Below are positions 19,958 to 32,559 of a stretch of DNA of 64,000 bases, piece by piece. The stretch is from Actinostola sp. cb2023. Its lineage: Eukaryota; Cnidaria; Anthozoa; Actiniaria; Actinostolidae. The stretch spans positions 56,001-120,000 of the forward strand of contig JAUJYZ010000008.1 of NCBI GenBank assembly GCA_033675265.1, in the 5' to 3' direction. The translations under genes and the position numbers were made by a program. Below the pieces are notes generated by a model. The model was not told where the DNA came from. It made no database searches and saw only the letters and a program-made list of their open reading frames with translations. Position 1 is the stretch's first letter; every line of letters begins with the position of its first letter.

Positions 19958-20877
19958 CCCAATACACTGGGAAAGTTTTTCACTTTCCCTCTTTAAAACT
20001 TAAACTTAATTTCCGTCTGCGTATATTGTTTGTAATTTACATATCCAACCTAGCTAAATTAGATGCCCCTGTTTGAATAAACGATAAATAAAAAAATAAA
20101 CAAAAATTTAAAAGGAAATGAAGGTTTAAAGGTTTAAAGTTTTTTTTATTTCCCAGAAAATAATACATGTTTACAATAATGAATGGTCCAAAGAGATGAT
20201 ATCAGTGTTCGATACATGTGGAACCTATGAGAAAAGTCCACAGAAAGAATCCATGACGTTCCACGAGACACGGAACGAGACACCATGCATCCGGGAGGTT
20301 CTGATGACGTCTGACACCGGAAAGCCCGGGAAGTTCTCTCGCGTTTATGCGCTCGTCCTCAGTTCTTCCACTTTGCGCTCCGCTAGGAAATAATGCCCTG
20401 GGACTAGGCTGGGGAATAATCTGTGGCCAGATTACTGAAGAATGCGCAATTAACCTTGGGATGATCGACAGACTCCAGAGCAAGTACTGTAGTCCTGAAA
20501 CTGAAAAGCAACTTTGCGCAGTATGGCTGTGTAGTCACAATGCACCGCAATTTACGGCCAACGAATTTAGGTTTGCCAAGACCTAGCACACAGAACAAGT
20601 ATTCCAGGAAATAGCAAAGCCAAATGGCAAACTAAAACCATATCATTGAGCTATTGGCATGTGTACTAGTTTCAAATGTTATCTATCCCATAATATGTTT
20701 GTATTAGCAATAACACTATTAAAAGAACATTAAAATCGCCAAAATCCACGTAAACACTCTGGACGGGGTTAAAGACGTCATGTTCCAACTCTGTTGAAAT
20801 GGTTTATCGCTATCACGATCGCTCGAGACGTACAGCAGTAGTGTGAATGTATTAAATGTCGTCTCACTGCAAATAAC

Positions 20878-20980
20878 TAGCCTGCGAATACAGACGCTTT
20901 TTGGTGGTTGCGCCACAGGGGTCTCTTTGCGGGAGACCCCTGTGGCGCGACCGCCAAAAAGCGGCTGTATTCGCAGGCTA
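20878..20980. mobile_element. 103-bp near-perfect hairpin element
   Basis: TAGCCTGCGAATACAG and its inverse form the outer ends. The arms continue through CGCTTTTTGG, GCGCCACAGGGGTCTC and their inverses, with only a few mismatches and a loop of about 6 bases. This is almost a pure foldback. The ends TAGCCTGCGAATACAG suggest a MITE or a foldback transposon. It is intergenic, upstream of KIF19. Confidence 0.85.
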
Positions 20981-21717
20981 TGCAAAGTGCTAACCGCTTA
21001 CAAAATTACAACTGAAAACTTGTGTTTCTAGTCTGCCATCTTCTCCCATCCTCTTCTTTACTGTTCTAAATTGGTCGATCAACTTCACCAATGCGGGAGT
21101 GGATGTGGTCAGTCCATAGCTATAGTATACTCACTTTGTTGCTAGTTGCTTGATGTTGTACACATTTTTATACAACACAGGTTTCTCCCCTGCTGCACTA
21201 GAGAAAAATGATTGACCTCAACCGCAGTTATGAACTTATGGTGAGTCCAGGGAGGGAAGGGAGGTGAATAGTGAGGGCTTATGATTGGGCTTTTAAAGTT
21301 TTCCCCCCAGTAATATAAACTGAATCACGGTATTTGGTATTTGGTTCGAGGGTGCGCCTAATTAGGTCATTTATTATTATTAAGTAGCACGTTCATGTTC
21401 AAAAGAGTTTTGTGCTCAATTATGATACGTGATTAAATAAACTACTACTACTAGGTGCGTCTTATACGCGAGGAAATATGTAACAATAACTCAATCGTAA
21501 TGGTTTACGGTATTTTATGAACATTGTAACTTAAATTTAGCTTGTAATATGGTAAAAATTGAACTAGAATACGAAATTGATCACGTGATGTACATTTTAT
21601 TGTTAACAACAACAGTAATCGCAAAATATGATAAATAAATATTAAGTAATACATTTTATTATATAGCACAGATGCTACGTGCGCTCTTAATATTGGTTAA
21701 TTAGTGGGCCGTAACTT

Positions 21718-21722
21718 CCCGT

Positions 21723-21755
<33 letters not shown>

Positions 21756-22190
21756 ACTCCCAATAATTACATGATATATATGTGCGGCGGTACAGGGTAC
21801 AGGTTTTGGGCCATTTTATTCTCTAATCCAGGTAAAATGAACGCATAAAAATCATTAATCCAGGTTATAGCCTAAAAAAACATTTATTAATTTTTAATAA
21901 TTTGCATAATGTGTTTTTGGCATTTCAGTAAAACTCCGCATGAACAATAATAATGGCGTCAGTCAGACGTAAAGGTGTTAGAGTGTTATTCTGGCAAAAT
22001 ATCCTGACGAATGCATCGTATCAGATCGTCAATAAAAATTCGTAAATCCAGGTTTTTTAATTTGGGAAATTCGTAAATCCAGGTTTTCGAGTGACAAATT
22101 CCAAAAACAGGGTCCAGGTCTGAACATCTCGCCGCACATACCCCCCCCCCCCCCCCCCCCCGGGTTCCCGTCCCGTACGGCCCGCTGAAA
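21718..22190. mobile_element. Element bounded by a G run and a C run
   Basis: About 32 G at 21724-21754 lead into GGGTACTCCC, and 22141-22160 is about 20 C followed by GGGTTCCCGTCCCG. The ends are inverted around TATATGTGCGGCGGTACAGG (left) and CTCGCCGCACATA (right). AATCCAGGTTTT-type segments are repeated within. It looks like a dispersed non-autonomous repeat with homopolymer-expanded ends. Confidence 0.6.
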
Positions 22191-22239
22191 ACAGAAATGT
22201 AATAAAAAGGAATGCAAGGAAAAGCTATATAATAAACAT

Positions 22240-22380
22240 CTTATTAACCTCGCTTGCTCGGTCCGTACAGGAAGTTATGGATCCTCGTTTCCCCCCCATT
22301 TTTTATGGCCCGCGCGCTACGCGTGCGAAAAAACTCGATCTGATAACTTCCCGTACGGACCTCGCGCTCGATTAATAAGA
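22240..22380. mobile_element. 141-bp palindromic MITE upstream of KIF19
   Basis: The left arm CTTATTAACCTCGC plus CGGTCCGTACAGGAAGTTAT is answered on the right by ATAACTTCCCGTACGGACC and GCTCGATTAATAAG. The core is CG-rich (GGCCCGCGCGCTACGCGTG). The motif AACTTCCCGT also occurs at the start of the previous element, so the two may be related. Confidence 0.75.
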
Positions 22381-23023
22381 GGTATGGATGTTCAAGGAAG
22401 TTCATGCCTGGCTATCATATTTTATATTGTAGTTCGTAAGGCAAGCGTCTTTGTTGTAAACCATCAACAGTTTTACCATCACATCAACATCAAACTGTAT
22501 GACGAAAATTTTCCGCGGGAATTTGATAGTGACCGCGTACGTACCGTGACTAACTTTTTAAAGACATGTTTCTATCACACTTACAGAGGTAAATAACATT
22601 GCAAAGCGAGTTTCAAATCTATAAAAGAACACAAATGAATAACATGGGGCTGTAAAAAGAAAGACAGAATCCCAGTGCGGATGTTTACTCGTTACTATAA
22701 CAACCTCACCTCCATGTGCCATGCGTAGAACGTTCGATCGCATGGTATTGTTTATTTCGCTCGTGCTCGAAGACAGGATACTGCGTATAAAGAAGGATAT
22801 AATTACACAAAGAAATGGATTTACTGTTCCGTTTCAAGAGGTGTCTTTGCAGAAGTTCTTTTAGTTTCTAAAATGAGAGTTTCAGAGGAATAAATGGCGT
22901 GTAAGGCGACGAGAAAGTCAGCGAATATTTAATTATTTGCGAGTTGACAACTTTCGACATGACCATCCTCAGCATCAAATCAAGAGGAACCGTGTCTCGT
23001 TTAAAGTGACTTTATCTTCTAAA

Positions 23024-26000
23024 ATGCCTGATAAAGAACCCGGACACACTCAGAACTTAGTGGTAAGTGACAATTACATAGTTGTGTTTAATACTGAACG
23101 TAGTTTTAGGAAGGAGTTTTTGCTTGGCATGATGGCGGTCTCTGTTGCCTTAGGCCATTGTTTTGGTGATGTTGTGATTCTAAAGGTTTTCCTATCATCA
23201 GGTTGCACTGAGAGTAAGACCCTTGAATTCTTCTGAACTAGGAGACAAAGAAATTATCCATGTCCTTGATAAAAACGTAAGTACATACTTAGGGAACATC
23301 TACCATTGCCTGCATGAGCACTCTTTATAAAGTTTCTCAATCACTTTGGAATGTTGCCGAGAACTTGTTACTATAGATTAAATCAAATAAAAGCTATTTT
23401 CATGATGTAATTATATTTTTGTATAAAAACCGTTTCAGAAACCTCGGCGTAACTTCATATTCTCCTAGATGTTTATACGTATACTTCTTTTGTCTGGTAG
23501 TTAGACGTTATTTGTGCGAGTATGATATATCCTGTAAGCGGTTTTTAGAAGAGAGTGCGGTTTCTGTGTATAGTTCCGTTCACAGCTGCACAATAAATTA
23601 AAACAACATCCAAAGCATTTAGTTTGCTCAAGCCCCATTATTTGGCATTCTTAGCAGATGATGCGAGTTGGTGTTTATCTTTGAGAGGAATTGTAGTTTG
23701 GAAATGTGTTTTTTTGCATACATGTAGTTGATTTTGTCCACCATCATTAAAACACAACACTTTCAATGGAATTCTAATTTCTTGGCTCCATAATTCATTT
23801 TTCATTTTATTGCAAAACAAGGTTTTTCATTGTCAAAGGTGTAGTAATAATGTATTACAAAAACACTGGAATGAAAAATAAAGTATTGTATTGTGTATTT
23901 GTATTGTATTTCTGCTATTTTCATTTGAAACATTTTCACAGTTATTTCAAGAATAACATACCACAAAGAACTGCATGCAGTCATATATTGCTTTCTTTCT
24001 TTCATCCTTCCACCCATGAATTATTTCCAAGTTCTATAGCTAAATATATTAAGTTGGTGAGCCACTTTGTCATGATCAGATAAACATCTTTGCGTGTATT
24101 GTTCATAGCAGGTGAATCAATAACACTGTCATTTGTTGAATGAGGAAAATATAGAGAGAATACTCAGTAAGGGAGCTCCAATATAGAGAGAATACTCAGT
24201 AAGGGAGCTCCAATATAGAGAGAATACTCAGTAAGGGATCTCCAAATGTGGTTTTAGCAGGTCATGCTAAAACACTGTCATTTGTTGAATGAGGAAAATA
24301 TAGAGAGAATCAGTAAGGGAGCTCCAATATAGAGAGAATACTCAGTAAGGGAGCTCCAATATAGAGAGAATACTCAGTAAGGGATCTCCAAATGTGGTTT
24401 TAGCAGGTCATGCTACGTATAAAGCAAATTTCACAGTCATTATTATGATTCTAATGTTTGTTTACACAGACTTGAGTTTAATATGAAAAACAAAATTAAT
24501 GTTAACTTGTTGGCATAGTAACAGATCCCACAAGAATATCATAATAATGGACATAGCCATAGTTACAGCCTTGGTACCTAATTATGTTGGAGTATTGATT
24601 CATCATCCTTGAATTGTTGTTAATAGCTGGTAGTCTTGCAAGATCCTAATGAAGATCAAGATGACATTCTCAGAGTAAATCGATCTAGAGAAAAACAGTA
24701 TGTGTTTGACCACTCCTTTGGTCCTGTTTCCAGCCAGGTTAGTTAAAGCAATAATAGCATTATTCACACACTTGTCCAAGTGTTTTACATGTATGTACAC
24801 CTAGTCCGGGCCGAAAGCAACAAGCAAGAAGCTGACGACCGCAAAGGACTTTGGGACTTTCTCCTTATTCATTTATTCATCGGAAGACATTTTGACAACA
24901 AGCTTTTTCAAATGTCCGAATAGTTCCAAATGATTGCTATTCGATCAACGCTCGTAGGGATAACTTCTCAAATACCACGGATAAATTACTTAATTAGGAG
25001 ATTCCCAAAGTCCTTTGCGGTCGTCAGCTTGTTGCTTGTTGCTTTTATATACAAACAATAGAAATCATGGTCTGAATGTGCAAGAATTGACTACCATAGC
25101 CTCTGTACAAAAATACTGCATACTCACATTGCATTGAAAACTGGTTATATAAAAGCCCAGGACCCACTCGGACACATCGACACAGGAACTCCATCAAGAT
25201 TACTCAAGATTATAATAATTTTCCATGACTACTTATTTTCTTCCAGAATGATGTGTATAAAGTTACTACAAAGCCACTTATTGAGAATGTTGTCACTGGG
25301 TATAATGCAACCGTGTTTGCATACGGGGCTACAGGAGCAGGTAAAACCTACACCATGCTTGGAAGTGACAACAGACCAGGAATCATGGGATTGACACTTA
25401 ACGATCTTTTTGCACATATGGAATCAACAAAGGAAGATGTGAAATATAAAGTTACTATGTCTTATCTTGAGGTAGGTTATAACTGGATGACCCCATAAGT
25501 TTTTCCTTTCTTTCCTAGTTTCTTTCCTTCCTTATTCCTCCATTTTTTAATCTTAAGAACCACACCATGCATGTACATTATTTAGTATGTGCTGACTCCT
25601 AATATTATTTGTATACATTAGATTTACAATGAGATGATAAGAGATCTTCTTAACCCAACTTCTGGAATTCTTGATCTGAGAGAAGATACTAAAGGTGTTA
25701 ATGTTGCTGGTTTATCTGATGTTGAGGCAAGAACAACGAGTGAGGTAATGTTCCAATGAACTATGATGAATATATCTAGTGAATCGTTAATTATGTATTA
25801 AAGTTTAGAACTGTTTGTTCGTAGGTTATGGGTATGTTACTGATGGGCAACAAACAGAGGACTTCAGAACCTACAGCAGCCAATAAGACATCATCTAGAT
25901 CACATGCTATATTGCAGGCATGTACAACAACAACAATTATTACAATAATTTTATTTAAATTGTACATGTGCATGTTGTGTTGTGGTTTAAAGACCCTGTG

Positions 26001-29000
26001 TCCAAGTCCATGATGCCTTGTGCCAATGTTTAGATTTTGTGTTTACATGCATCTGTTAAAACTATAATGGCGACCCTAAAGACCTTGTGTCCAAGCCCAT
26101 GATGCCTTGTGCCAATGTTTAGATTTTGTGTTTACATGCATCTGTTAAAACTATAATGGCGACCCTAAAGACCCTGTGTCCAAGCCCATGATGCCTTTTT
26201 TGTGCCAATGTTTAGATTTTGTGTTTACATGCACCTGCTAAAACTATATAATGGCGACCCTAAAGACCCTGTGTTGCCCATGATGCCTTGTGCCAATGTT
26301 TAGATTTTATGTTTACATGCACCTGCTAAAACTATATAATGGCGACCCTAAAGACCCTGTGTCCAAGCCCATGATGCCTTGTGCCAATGTTTAGATTTTG
26401 TGTTTACATGCATCTGTTAAAACTATAATGGCGACCCTAAAGACCCTGTGTCCAAGCCCATGATGCCTTTTTTGTGCCAATGTTTAGATTTTGTGTTTAC
26501 ATGCACCTGCTAAAACTATATAATGGCGACCCTAAAGACCCTGTGTTGCCCATGATGCCTTGTGCCAATGTTTAGATTTTATGTTTACATGCACCTGCTA
26601 AAACTATATAATGGCGACCCTAAAGACCCTGTGTCCAAGCCCATGATGCCTTGTGCCAATGTTTTGTGTTTACATGCATCTGTTAAAACTATAATGGCGA
26701 CCCTAAAGACCCTGTGTCCAAGCCCATGATGCCTTTTTTGTGCCAATGTTTAGATTTTGTGTTTACATGCACCTGCTAAAACTATATAATGGCGACCCTA
26801 AAGACCCTGTGTCCAAGCCCATGATGCCTTGTGCCAATGTTTAGATTTTGTGTTTACATGCATCTGTTAAAACTATAATGGCGACCCTAAAGACCCTTTG
26901 TCCAAGCCCATGATGCCTTTTTTGTGCCAATGTTTAGATTTTGTGTTTACATGCACCTGCTAAAACTATATAATGGCGATCCTAAAGACCCTGTGTTGCC
27001 CATGATGCCTTGTGCCAATGTTTAGATTTTATGTTTACATGCACCTGCTAAAACTATATAATGGCGACCCTAAAGACCCTGTGTCCAAGCCCATGATGCC
27101 TTGTGCCAATGTTTTGTGTTTACATGCATCTGTTAAAACTATAATGGCGACCCTAAAGACCCTGTGTCCAAGCCCATGATGCCTTTTTTGTGCCAATGTT
27201 TAGATTTTGTGTTTACATGCACCTGCTAAAACTATATAATGGCGACCCTAAAGACCCTGTGTTGCCCATGATGCCTTGTGCCAATGTTTAGATTTTATGT
27301 TTACATGCACCTGCTAAAACTATATAATGGCGACCCTAAAGACCCTGTGTCCAAGCCCATGATGCCTTGTGCCAATGTTTAGATTTTATGTTTACATGCA
27401 CCTGCTAAAACTATATAATGGCGACCCTAAAGACCCTGTGTCCAAGCCCATGATGCCTTGTGCCAATGTTTTGTGTTTACATGCACCTGCTAAAACTATA
27501 TAATGGCGACCCTAAAGACCCTGTGTCCAAGCCCATGATGCCTTGTGCCAATGTTTTGTGTTTACATGCACCTGCTACAACTATAATGGCGACCCTAAAG
27601 ACCCTGTGTCCAAGCCCATGATGCCTTGTGCCAATGTTTTGTGTTTACATACACCTGCTAAAACTATATAATGGCGACCCTAAAGACCCTGTGTCCAAGC
27701 CCATGATGCCTTGTGCCAATGTTTTGTGTTTACATGCATCTGCTAAAACTATATAATGGCGACCCTAAAGACCCTGTGTCCAAGCCCATGATGCCTTGTG
27801 CCAATGTTTTGTGTTTACATGCACCTGCTAAAACTATATAATGGCGACCCTAAAGACCCTGTGTCCAAGCCCATGATGCCTTGTGCCAATGTTTTGTGTT
27901 TACATGCACCTGCTAAAACTATATAATATACAGACTTTGAATAGAACACAGTATTACGCAGCCTGCAGGATTAATGTCCATTATCTAGTTTGAATAAAGA
28001 TAATGAAACAATACAATATCTTTATTTAAACACAATTAAAATTTTAAAAAGTGATACCGCTTGTGGGTACGTCATGTGAAACAATGAAAACAAAAATAAA
28101 ATATGTATAACAAATTCTAAATTACTCTATAAATTATGATGATCAATGATTATTGATTTGTCATCAAGAATGCTTCAAATCGACATTCAGATTTTCATCT
28201 GATCTGAGATCTCTTTCAAATTGCAATTTGCATATACAGCCTACGATAATGTATACTTTGTGCATGGAACTTCAGTATCATGGGCTCAGACACTGGGTCT
28301 TTAATAATAATAAAATAATAAATTGGTCAATACATAATAATTGTTTTTTTAACAAAGGCTTGATGTGTGATCAATAAGTTCTGATTTCTATCACTTTAGG
28401 TAACTGTAAGTCAGAAAAGCAGAGTTGAAAATGTGATTCAGGAAATGAAAGTTGGCAAATTTTTCATGATTGACTTGGCTGGTTCGGAACGAGCAGCACA
28501 GACCAAGGTAATTACTGTAGTTACAGGTTGATTGACTCCATTATTCCCTTGTTTTCTTTAATGACATTTCTTTGTCATTATTCTTCAGAATCGTGGTAAA
28601 AGAATGATTGAAGGTGCACATATCAATCGATCACTTTTAGCACTTGGAAACTGCATAAATGCTTTGTGTAAGTATTACGTACCACTCATGATTAGACTTC
28701 TGACAATCATAAACATCAAATATCCTAAAAGTAGCTTCTTTGATATCTCATATCTAATTGCAAACATACATAATGATAATCATTTAATAATTATTCTTCT
28801 GTGCAAACATTTGGATCAAATGTGCAAACTACAAGATGCAACTTTCATCTAAGTCGCGTGTAGTAATGCAACGGTGATGAGCAAAGATGAAAAAGCATGT
28901 TGGTGATAGAAGTTTGTCATTTTAAATTTGTAAGACTCTTCATTACTTCTGTATTACAGCTGAAAACAGAGGACATTATGTAAACTTTCGCGACAGTAAA

Positions 29001-32000
29001 CTCACAAGACTTCTGAAGGTATAAAGAACCAGAATTAAAATTTCACATCCTTTTTAAATGTATGACAAAATTGACATTGGTATGTTGTGTCTTGTAGGAT
29101 TCTCTTGGTGGCAATTGTAAAACAGTAATGATTGCACATGTCAGCCCTGCTGGGAAGGGATTTGAAGAAAGTAGAAATACCATGCTATATGCAGATAGAG
29201 CAAAGAATATTAAAACTACTGTAAGTATATGTGCATGATAATTATAACAGTTGATTATTTCATTACTTGATAAAGAAACTATGATGAGCATAGACAGAAC
29301 AAATGTTCGGAAAAAATCAGACACTTCAAGCGGGATTCGACCCCACGACACCCCGATTTCATAACAGGTGCTCTACCCACTGAGCTACCGAGGCAACTTA
29401 TTATTTCATTGTCATCATTATCATAAGCATATTAGAATGTTTCGTGCGTAGCTTGCTTACGTGAAAATGAGCTTGGTTGTCATCGTCATCATGCTTATAT
29501 GTACAAGAAGTATAATCATAATATCATCATCCTGTTATTTTCCTCTGAGGTATAGCAGCTCCACCAAGCATTACTACAGTAACAGCTTGTCCCTGACTGT
29601 CATCTTCATCACCATTATTCTTTCATTCTTATCTTTTCTTGGTTATTTCAGATCAAAAGAAACCAATTCAACGTATCATACCATATTACCCAGTACACTA
29701 GTATCATAGCTGACCTAAGGAAGGAAATCTTCAGACTGAAAACCAAGATTGCAGAACAGTCAGTCACTGAACCTGATAACAATATAAGCAAAGAAAAAGG
29801 TAAAGATGATAACTTCACTCTTGCTGGATTAGGTTGTTTATTGTCATTCAGATATACATTGCTAACTAAACCTTTTTATTTGACTTGAAGAACAATTCAA
29901 GAACCGAGACCACACTGAAATGACCAAACTACGAACCCAACTTGTCAGCACATTTCGTGAGCAAATGGAAATCAGGTAACCCTGACGACACCCCAACTTT
30001 GACCTACATTGTACCATGGATTCTAGATGCAAATATACTCTCATTACAACAATTGACATCCTTTCTAAACAATGATCGTCTGAGTGAGAGTATATTTGCA
30101 TCTTGAACCCAGGGTAGCTACATTGAGAACAAGCTGCATGATATTGTTAGTTATGAGTTCTTGACTAGAGCACTGGATAGTTATGACAGTAGGTTTTGCA
30201 AGGGTATTGTTTTGACTTAGTTATGAGTTCTTGACTAGAGTTCTTGACTAGAGATGGATAGTTATGACAGTACAGCTATAGTTTTTGCTAGAGCACTGGA
30301 TGTTATATAGTTTTGCAAGGGTGCTAAGTTCTTGACTGATAGTTATGACAGTAGGTTTTGCAAGGGTGCTATAGTTAAGTTCTTGACTAGAGCACTGGAT
30401 AGTTATGACAGTAGGTTTTGCAGGGTGTATAGTTTTTGCTAGAGCACTGGATAGTTATGACAGTATAGGGTTTGCAAGGGTGCTATAGTTCTTGACTAGA
30501 GCACTGGATAGTTATGACAGTAGGTTTTGCAAGGGTGCTATAGTTAAGTTCTTTCTTGACTAGAGCACTGCTATATAGTTCTTGACTTATGACAGTAGGT
30601 TTTGCAAGTACTGGATAGTTATGACAGTAGGGTTTTGCTATAGTTAAGTTCTTGACTGACAGAGCACTATAGTTAAGTTCTTGATAGAGCACTGGATAGT
30701 TATGACAGTAGGTTTTGCAAGGGTGCTATAGTTAAGTTCTTGACTAGAGCACTGGATAGTTATGACAGTAGGTTTTGCAAGGGTGCTATAGTTCTTGACT
30801 AGAGCACTGGATAGTTATGACAGTAGGTTTTGCAAGGGTGCTATAGTTAAGTTCTTGACTAGAGCACTGGATAGTTAGACAGTACTGGAGTTCTTGACTA
30901 GTTATGACAGTAGGTTTTGCAAGGGTGCTATAGTTAAGTTCTTGACTAGAGCACTGGATAGTTATGACAGTAGGTTTTGCAAGGGTGCTATAGTTATGAC
31001 AGTAGGTTTTGCAAGGGTGCTATAGTTAAGTTCTTGACTAGAGCACTGGATAGTTATGACAGTAGGTTTTGCAAGGGTGCTATAGTTAAGTTCTTGACTA
31101 GAGCACTGGATAGTTATGACAGTAGTTTTGCAAGGGTGCTATAGTTAAGTTCTTGACTGGATAGTTAGACAGTAGGTTTTGCTAGTTAAGTTCTTGACTA
31201 GAGATATAGTTATGACAGTGACAGTAGGTTTTTGCTAGAACTGGGTGCAGTATGCAAGTTAAGTTCTTGACTAGAGCACTGGATAGTTATGACAGTAGTT
31301 TTGCAAGGGTGCTATAGTTAAGTTCTTGCAAGGGTGCTATAGTTAAGTTCTTGACTAGAGCACTGGATATAGTTATGACAGTAGGTTTTGCAAGGGTGCT
31401 ATAGTTAAGTTCTTGACTAGAGCACTGGATAGTTATGACAGTAGGTTTTGCAAGGGTGCTATAGTTAAGTTCTTGACTAGAGCACTGGATAGTTATGACA
31501 GTAGGTTTTGCAAGGGTGCTATAGTTAAGTTCTTGACTAGAGCACTGGATAGTTATGTTATGACAGTTAGGTTTTGCAACTGGTGCAGTAGGTTATAGTA
31601 TAGTTAAGTTCTTGACTAGAGCACTGGATAGTTATGACAGTAGGTTTTGCAAGGGTGCTATAGTTAAGTTCTTGACTAGAGCACTGGATAGTTATGACAG
31701 TAGGTTTTTGCAAGGGTGCTATAGTTTAAGTTTTCTGCTGACTAGAGCACTGGATAGTTATTATGACAGTAGGTTTTGCAAGGGTGCTATAGTTAAGTTC
31801 TTGACTAGAGCACTGGATAGTTATGACAGTAGGTTTTGCAAGGGTGCTATAGTTAAGTTCTTGACTAGAGCACTGGATAGTTATGACAGTAGGTTTTGCA
31901 AGGGTGCTATAGTTTATTATTTTCTCTAAATACTTGTTTTTTTATTTCGTTGTAGGCACAAGTTAATGGAACTGGAAGATGTTGCTATGCAGATAGCAAT

Positions 32001-32525
32001 AGACACTAACCGCTATATGCTCGTCATTGATGAGTAAGTAGACTGGATCAAGATACACGGTGCAACATTGCACTGTTGGCAAGGCAAAATTGCCAATACA
32101 GAATTTGAACCTATAGATTGTGCTTATCACATTCCCTAGGCGAACACAATTGTGCCATTGCAGGCAATCTTGCGCACAGTGTTGCACCATGTATTCGTAC
32201 CTTTGGGCGAAGTACAGATACATGGCGCAACTTTGCGTGCAATATCACTGGCAATCAGTATTGTTGCAACTTGTGTCCACCCATGCAATTGTTGTGACCA
32301 TGGTTATTGAAGTACAATGCGATCCTACTTCTGCAATATTGCGTGCAACAAATTGCAGAGGTGGAAACATGCTGAAATCGTGCATGTTGCCAACAATGTT
32401 GCGGGCAACATTCCACTGTGCGTCTGTACCTTTAGTGTTAAGGCTCGGACACACGATGTCTTGTTGCGCGCAACGCTGCAAGAAAAGTTGCATCGTGTAT
32501 CTGGGCCTTTATTGTTAGTGCGCAT

Positions 32526-32559
<34 letters not shown>

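Noticed and set aside
25980..27925. Regular repeats resembling a CRISPR array
   Set aside because: Direct tandem repetition without unique spacers, in an animal intron.
29322..29397. Functional tRNA gene on minus
   Set aside because: Boxes A and B are present but the 5' and 3' ends do not form an acceptor stem and a SINE tail follows.
31413..31929. Open frames with a 20-residue repeat
   Set aside because: The 60-bp array is in KIF19 intron 12 and flanking exons join cleanly across it; the frame breaks at irregular copies.
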